Below are positions 59,760 through 64,000 of a stretch of DNA of 64,000 nt, piece after piece. This DNA is from CAYRJD01 sp965205925 (lineage in GTDB: Bacteria > Actinomycetota > Acidimicrobiia > Acidimicrobiales > Poriferisodalaceae), in NCBI GenBank assembly GCA_965205925.1, contig OZ242183.1, forward strand, positions 1,488,001 through 1,552,000. Reading direction: 5' to 3'. The notes below the pieces were generated by a model. The model had not been told where the DNA came from and ran no database searches. It saw only the letters and a list, made by a program, of their open reading frames with translations. Each line of letters opens with the position of its first letter. Position 1 is the stretch's first letter. Made by a program: the position numbers and the translations under genes.

Positions 59760-60227
59760 TCAACTAGCAATATCAGCCAAGTTGGCAAACATCTCAGCTA
59801 GAGCAGCGCCACCGGCATCTTCGTCTGCAACGACCACAATCGTGTCGTCACCGGCCACCGTGCCAATCACAGAATCCAGGTCACTGCGATCAATGGCAGA
59901 AGCCACCACGTGAGCAGAACCCGGTGGAGTCGACAGCACAACAATGTTCTGAGAACAACTCACCTTGACTACCCATTCGCTACATACGCGACGCAAGATG
60001 TCTGGTGGTACGGAACGCTGCGCGGACAGATCTGGTATCGCATACAACTGTTTGCCACCGGTACGGATTTTGATCGCGCCCAAATCGGCCAAGTCGCGAC
60101 TGATCGTTACTTGACTGAGCTCGAAGCCTTCTTGAGACATCAACTCACGTAGCTGTTTCTGGCTACTTATTGCCGTTTTAACCAGCAATTGCTCCATGTG
60201 ATGCTGGCGTTGCACCTTGGAGCTCAT
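59760..60227 (-). CDS. argR: Arginine repressor
   Basis: 155 aa from ATG 60227, which overlaps the argF stop as ATGA; a longer frame to 60257 is less likely. N-terminal winged helix (QLLVKTAISSQKQLRELMSQEGFELSQVTISRDLADL) and C-terminal arginine-binding oligomerisation domain (TPPGSAHVVASAIDRSDLDSVIGTVAGDDTIVV, with the GDDT motif). Likely represses this cluster when arginine is abundant. Confidence 0.95.
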   Translation of the reverse strand: MSSKVQRQHHMEQLLVKTAISSQKQLRELMSQEGFELSQVTISRDLADLGAIKIRTGGKQLYAIPDLSAQRSVPPDILRRVCSEWVVKVSCSQNIVVLSTPPGSAHVVASAIDRSDLDSVIGTVAGDDTIVVVADEDAGGAALAEMFANLADIAS

Positions 60228-61180
60228 GAGCTTGTCTCCGGTTCCGCTGACAACCATTTTGTGGCGATCAACGCAAGTAATCCGCGCGCGGAATGCATAC
60301 GATTTTCAGCCTGCTGCCAGACAACACTGCTAGCGCCTTCTAACACCTCGTTGCTCACTTCTTCGCCGCGACGAGCTGGCAAGCAGTGCATGAACACACA
60401 GTCGTCGCGTGCATGAGACATCAGCTCTTCGTCGACGCGGTAGTTCTCAAAGTCGGCCGCTCTTTGAGCAGCTTCTTTCTCTTGACCCATTGAGGCCCAC
60501 ACGTCTGTATAGACAACATGCGCCCCCGTTACCGCTTCGATCGGATCTTCCGTCACTAGAGCTTGCGCACTAGCGCAAGCTGTTTGCTCGGCTGTGGTAG
60601 ATGCTTGTTCTGCCGCTACTGGTTGGGGGGCGTACTTTATGGGCGTCGCTATCACGCTCTCAATGCCAAGCATGGCGCAGCCGACCGTCAACGAACTCCA
60701 AACGTTGTTGGCGTCACCAACGTATGCGACTCGCAGTGGTGCGTTAGTGGTGGTATCTGGGTAACCAAAATGCTCAACAATTGTCAGTAGGTCTGCCAGC
60801 GCCTGCATCGGATGTGCTTGGTCGGACAACAAGTTGATCACCGGCGCGACATTGCAAGCAGCCATGCGTTCCAAAGAAGAGTGGCTTGTCACACGCGCGG
60901 CTATCAGCGAGTGGTACCCAGCCAGTGTTCTGATCACGTCCTCGGCGGATTCGCGTGTGCCAATGCCTACCTCTTCACCACGGATATAAATCGGATGGCC
61001 GCCTAGCTGAGTTACGGCCATCTCCATGGAATTGCGCGTTCGATTTGAAGCCTTCTCAAACACCAGCGCCACACCCTTACCGGCAAGTGGTTGTAGATCG
61101 GTCTTGACTTTTTGCGCATTGTCCAGCACGGTTCGTAGCTCGGTGGTACTCAGATCGTCCACCTCAAGGAAGTGACGCAT
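60224..61180 (-). CDS. argF: Ornithine carbamoyltransferase
   Basis: 318 aa. Carbamoyl phosphate plus ornithine to citrulline. The carbamoyl-phosphate motif reads EKASNRTRNSMEMA, i.e. SNRTR where STRTR is usual. Other hallmarks are normal: HPMQALADLLTI, DVWASMGQE, FMHCLPARRGEEV. ATG at 61180, two bases after the argD stop. Confidence 0.95.
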   Translation of the reverse strand: MRHFLEVDDLSTTELRTVLDNAQKVKTDLQPLAGKGVALVFEKASNRTRNSMEMAVTQLGGHPIYIRGEEVGIGTRESAEDVIRTLAGYHSLIAARVTSHSSLERMAACNVAPVINLLSDQAHPMQALADLLTIVEHFGYPDTTTNAPLRVAYVGDANNVWSSLTVGCAMLGIESVIATPIKYAPQPVAAEQASTTAEQTACASAQALVTEDPIEAVTGAHVVYTDVWASMGQEKEAAQRAADFENYRVDEELMSHARDDCVFMHCLPARRGEEVSNEVLEGASSVVWQQAENRMHSARGLLALIATKWLSAEPETSS

Positions 61181-61182
61181 CG

Positions 61183-62457
61183 TTACTTTTCTTCCTGGGT
61201 TTTGACTAGCTCACTCAGCACGGCCGCAAAGATCCCAACACCTTCCACGATCTCTTCGGAGCTAATCGTCAGTGGTGGCGCAAAGCGCAGTGCGGTTGGG
61301 CTTATCCCATTCACCACCAGTCCTGCTTTGAGACAAGCCGCAGCCACCTCTGCGCCCGTTGCAGACACCTTTTCGGGATCTAGCTCCGCTGCTAGCAACA
61401 GCCCCATGCCACGTGTGCTTGAGATAAACGGCAAGGCTTCTAGTGCGCTAGCTAGCTCAGCTCCACGCTCTTGTGCCAGTCTTGGAGCGTCAATTGCTTC
61501 CATGGTCGCCAGCACTGCACGGCCTGCTGACGTTGCCAAAGGTTGACCGCCGAAGGTCGTAGCGTGATCGCCAGGGCTAAACGCCGCGGCCACCTCGCGC
61601 TTAGCCCATACCGCTCCAATAGGTACTCCGTTGCCCAGCGCTTTAGCCATAGTGACGACATCTGGGCGAGCATCACTGGAGCCATCAGGACCGAAATAGT
61701 GCTGCCAGGCAAACCACTTGCCGGTACGTGCAAACCCAGTTTGAACCTCGTCAAAAATCAGTAGTAGGTCTCGCTCATCGCAGATTTCACGTACCTGCTG
61801 CAGATACTCAGGGTCAGCCACATTGACCCCACCCTCACCTTGGCAAACCTCCAACAAGACCGCCGCGCAAGATGGATCTAAAGCTGCTCTCAAAGCCTCT
61901 GCATCGTTATATGGCACATGACGGAAGCCTTCTGGCAGAGGTTGAAAAATCTCATGTTTTTCGGGTTGCCCGGTGGCGTGCAGAGTCGCCAACGTGCGTC
62001 CGTGGAAAGAACGCAACGCACTGACCACTACGTGACGGCCGTGCCCGCCGTGCTTTCGTGCCAGCTTGATAGCGCACTCCAAAGACTCTGCACCACTGTT
62101 ACAGAAGAACACCTGGCCGCCGCCGCCTTGTAAGCGGTTGATGGTTTGGGCGAGTTCGGTTTGTGGTTCGGTCGCAAATAGGTTCGACACGTGCAGCAGC
62201 GTGTTGGCTTGTTCGGCGATTGCTGCCGCCACCGCAGGGTGAGCGTGACCTAAGGAGGTCACGGCAAGCCCGGACAGAAAATCCAGATAGACGCGACCGT
62301 CGTTGTCCCAAAGCTGAGTTCCGCTACCGCGTACAAACTGCACCGATGGTGGTCCGTAGGTGGGCATTAACGGGCAGTACTGCACATCATTAGATGCGTG
62401 CATCGCAACCGCGTGCGTGCCGGTCGCTGAACTTGAGGTATTTGAGGTACTAGTCAT
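61183..62457 (-). CDS. argD: Acetylornithine aminotransferase
   Basis: 424 aa class III PLP aminotransferase. LIFDEVQTGFARTGKWFAWQ, PLP Lys in VTMAKALGNGVPIGAVW, and TTFGGQPLATSAG. ATG or GTG start at 62457. The 71-bp gap to argB contains a three-copy 11-bp tandem repeat. Possibly also acts on succinyl-diaminopimelate, as known for homologues. Confidence 0.95.
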   Translation of the reverse strand: MTSTSNTSSSATGTHAVAMHASNDVQYCPLMPTYGPPSVQFVRGSGTQLWDNDGRVYLDFLSGLAVTSLGHAHPAVAAAIAEQANTLLHVSNLFATEPQTELAQTINRLQGGGGQVFFCNSGAESLECAIKLARKHGGHGRHVVVSALRSFHGRTLATLHATGQPEKHEIFQPLPEGFRHVPYNDAEALRAALDPSCAAVLLEVCQGEGGVNVADPEYLQQVREICDERDLLLIFDEVQTGFARTGKWFAWQHYFGPDGSSDARPDVVTMAKALGNGVPIGAVWAKREVAAAFSPGDHATTFGGQPLATSAGRAVLATMEAIDAPRLAQERGAELASALEALPFISSTRGMGLLLAAELDPEKVSATGAEVAAACLKAGLVVNGISPTALRFAPPLTISSEEIVEGVGIFAAVLSELVKTQEEK

Positions 62458-62481
62458 GTGTGAATCTTTCGATGCAATAGC

Positions 62482-62514
62482 TGAGTAATAGTTAAGTAAT
62501 AGTTGAGTAATAGC
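62482..62514. repeat. 11-bp tandem repeat, 3 copies, between argB and argD
   Basis: Units TGAGTAATAGT, TAAGTAATAGT and TGAGTAATAGC lie head to tail, a period close to one helical turn. Lies in the argB-argD spacer, between the argB stop and the argD start. It is A/T-rich like ARG boxes but lacks their inverted symmetry. Confidence 0.8.
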
Positions 62515-62528
62515 AGTGGGTAATGGGG

Positions 62529-63470
62529 TCAGATCGTTTCGTTGGTAATCATCGTGCCAACTCCGGATTCGGTGAACAGCTCGATAAGAGTTGCGTGTGG
62601 AACTCGTCCGTCAAGTAAATGCACACGGCCGACCCCGTTGCCAAGCGCATCAACGCAGGCATCAATCTTGGGGATCATCCCTCCCTCTAACTCACCATTT
62701 GCTAAGCGTTGTGAAAGCTCAGGTGCGCTCGTGTGACTGATGAGTGAGCCAGGGTCGTCCAGGTTTTGATACAGCCCGGCTACATCGGTGAGATATAGCA
62801 GTTTCTCAGCGGAAAGTTCTGCCGCGATTTTTGCCGCCGCTGTATCGGCGTTGATGTTGTATGCCTGACCGTTGGTGTCCGAACCGATGGTGGAAACAAC
62901 CGGAATCATTCCTGCCGATACCAAGCTCAACAGCAGTGCCGGATCAATCCCCACCACGTCTCCCACAAACCCCAAAGCGGGATCTCTTTGAACCGCCATG
63001 ATCAAGCGCGCGTCGGCGCCACTTACCCCGACAGCTTTTGAGCCGTGCACATTGATGCTACGAACGATGTCACTGTTGACTTTTCCCGCTAGCACCATTT
63101 GCGCAATCTCAAGAGTTTCGGCATCAGTGACTCGTAGGCCATTGTTGAACTCAGGTTCTTTGCCGAGTCGTTTCATCATGTCTGCGATCTGCGGGCCGCC
63201 TCCGTGAACCAGCACGAGATGAACGCCCAGCGTCGCTAACAACACAGCATCGACTGCAAATACGTCAGCCAGAGCAGAATCGGTCATGGCGCTACCACCG
63301 AGCTTGACTACAACAGTTGCGCCTCGCCACCGGCGCACATATGGCTCTATCTCTTCGGCTTGTGTTTTCCCAAGTACCGGTTCCAATACACGACTGAGTT
63401 CAGCGACCCCTGGTTCGGCTTCATCTTTTTCGGTTTCATTCGCAGTTGCAGCGATTTGTGACGCGTTCAT
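62529..63470 (-). CDS. argB: Acetylglutamate kinase
   Basis: 313 aa. Phosphorylates N-acetylglutamate. VVKLGGSAM (phosphate loop), HLVLVHGGGPQI, and NINADTAAAKIAAELSAEKLLYLTDVAGL are present. N-terminal ~45 residues form the extra segment found in arginine-inhibited hexameric forms (LSRVLEPVLGKTQAEEIEPYVRRWRG), so feedback inhibition is likely. ATGA overlap with argC. Confidence 0.96.
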   Translation of the reverse strand: MNASQIAATANETEKDEAEPGVAELSRVLEPVLGKTQAEEIEPYVRRWRGATVVVKLGGSAMTDSALADVFAVDAVLLATLGVHLVLVHGGGPQIADMMKRLGKEPEFNNGLRVTDAETLEIAQMVLAGKVNSDIVRSINVHGSKAVGVSGADARLIMAVQRDPALGFVGDVVGIDPALLLSLVSAGMIPVVSTIGSDTNGQAYNINADTAAAKIAAELSAEKLLYLTDVAGLYQNLDDPGSLISHTSAPELSQRLANGELEGGMIPKIDACVDALGNGVGRVHLLDGRVPHATLIELFTESGVGTMITNETI

Positions 63471-64000
63471 GGCATGAGCCCGTTAACAGGTAGGCCCTGT
63501 GTCTCTGGCAAACCCAGCGCCAGGTTGGCACATTGAATTGCGTTGCCAGCCGCTCCCTTAACCAGATTGTCAATGGCGCACAACACCACTAACCAGCCGG
63601 TTCGCTCATCAAAGCGCGCAGTTAGGTGGGCCGTGTTAGCGCCAGCGGTGGCTTTGGTATGTGGTGTGGACTCGGTCACCGCCACAAACGGTTCGCTGTC
63701 ATAGGCGTCGTGCAAAACAGCTAGCGCTTGACTAGCAGTCTTCGTCCAGCTAGCTGCTGCAGCGGTTGTTGGTCGTGCGTAGCAGGTCGCCAAGATGCCG
63801 CGCACCATTGGAGCGAGATGCGGTGTAAACAGCACTTCACAACCAAGCTCCTGCTCGATCTCAGGCGTGTGCCTGTGCCCCTCCAACCCGTATGCGCTGA
63901 AGTTTTCATCAACCGCTGCAAACGTGGTGTTCGGCTTCGGTGCTCTACCAGCGCCGCTTACGCCTGAAGCCGCATCCACGATGATGCCTGTGCTGTCAAC
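63467..64000 (-). CDS. argC: N-acetyl-gamma-glutamyl-phosphate reductase, 3' part (5' end outside window)
   Basis: The frame remains open to the last base of the window (VDSTGIIVDAASGVSGAGR), so this is the C-terminal ~177 codons of ArgC. SGVSGAGR, the HRHTPEIEQEL substrate region and NLVKGAAGNAIQCANLALGLPE are typical. It runs straight into argB; argJ, usually between argC and argB in Actinobacteria, is not here. Confidence 0.94.
   Translation of the reverse strand, partial: VDSTGIIVDAASGVSGAGRAPKPNTTFAAVDENFSAYGLEGHRHTPEIEQELGCEVLFTPHLAPMVRGILATCYARPTTAAAASWTKTASQALAVLHDAYDSEPFVAVTESTPHTKATAGANTAHLTARFDERTGWLVVLCAIDNLVKGAAGNAIQCANLALGLPETQGLPVNGLMP

Overview
The window looks like chromosomal DNA of a mid-GC actinobacterium. 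Support: the gene order scpA-scpB-rluB-tyrA-aroA/cmk-plsC-der, many GTG starts, a tlyA-nadK-recN-pyrG-xerD run, an argCBDFRH cluster, MEP-pathway IspH, and a 23S rRNA with the extra stem-loop of about 90-100 nt near helix 54 that is typical of Actinobacteria. GC content, base-tract habits and the mix of KorAB, MutB/MeaB and an archaeal-type class I aldolase would fit the Acidimicrobiia or a related deep lineage, but that placement is inference.

Layout: 0-7 kb holds methylmalonyl-CoA mutase (cut by the window edge), its chaperone MeaB, and class I ribonucleotide reductase nrdAB. 7-10.7 kb is a four-gene ABC-2-type exporter set followed by tRNA-Pro(GGG). 10.8-23.9 kb is a housekeeping block: der, ispH, plsC, a fused aroA-cmk, tyrA, a fused indolepyruvate ferredoxin oxidoreductase, rluB, scpB and scpA. 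24-34.6 kb has trpS, an HD hydrolase, xer recombinase, pyrG, recN, nadK, tlyA, korB and korA. 34.7-38.6 kb has aldolase, an AT-rich frame-broken membrane transporter gene and a TPR protein. 38.6-46.7 kb is a CobW GTPase, an amidohydrolase and a complete Opp/Dpp-type importer in one direction. 47-48.5 kb is a restriction-modification pair. 48.6-53.7 kb is a complete rRNA operon (16S-23S-5S, minus strand). 54-64 kb has tyrS, an ABC exporter, a Nudix protein and the arginine cluster.

The most striking feature is a set of three long G/C homopolymers between 32.7 and 47.1 kb: C9 in the korA-korB spacer, G10 splitting a 653-codon DMT-like membrane protein gene exactly between its two halves, and G11 near the 5' end of a DpnA-like adenine methyltransferase gene. 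In the last two cases the reading frame on both sides is open, and a change of one G restores the full gene. This is the pattern of phase-variable contingency loci, although homopolymer miscalls must be excluded. The methyltransferase is followed after 2 nt by a MutH/Sau3AI-fold nuclease, giving a compact, probably GATC-specific restriction system that appears to be switched OFF in this copy.
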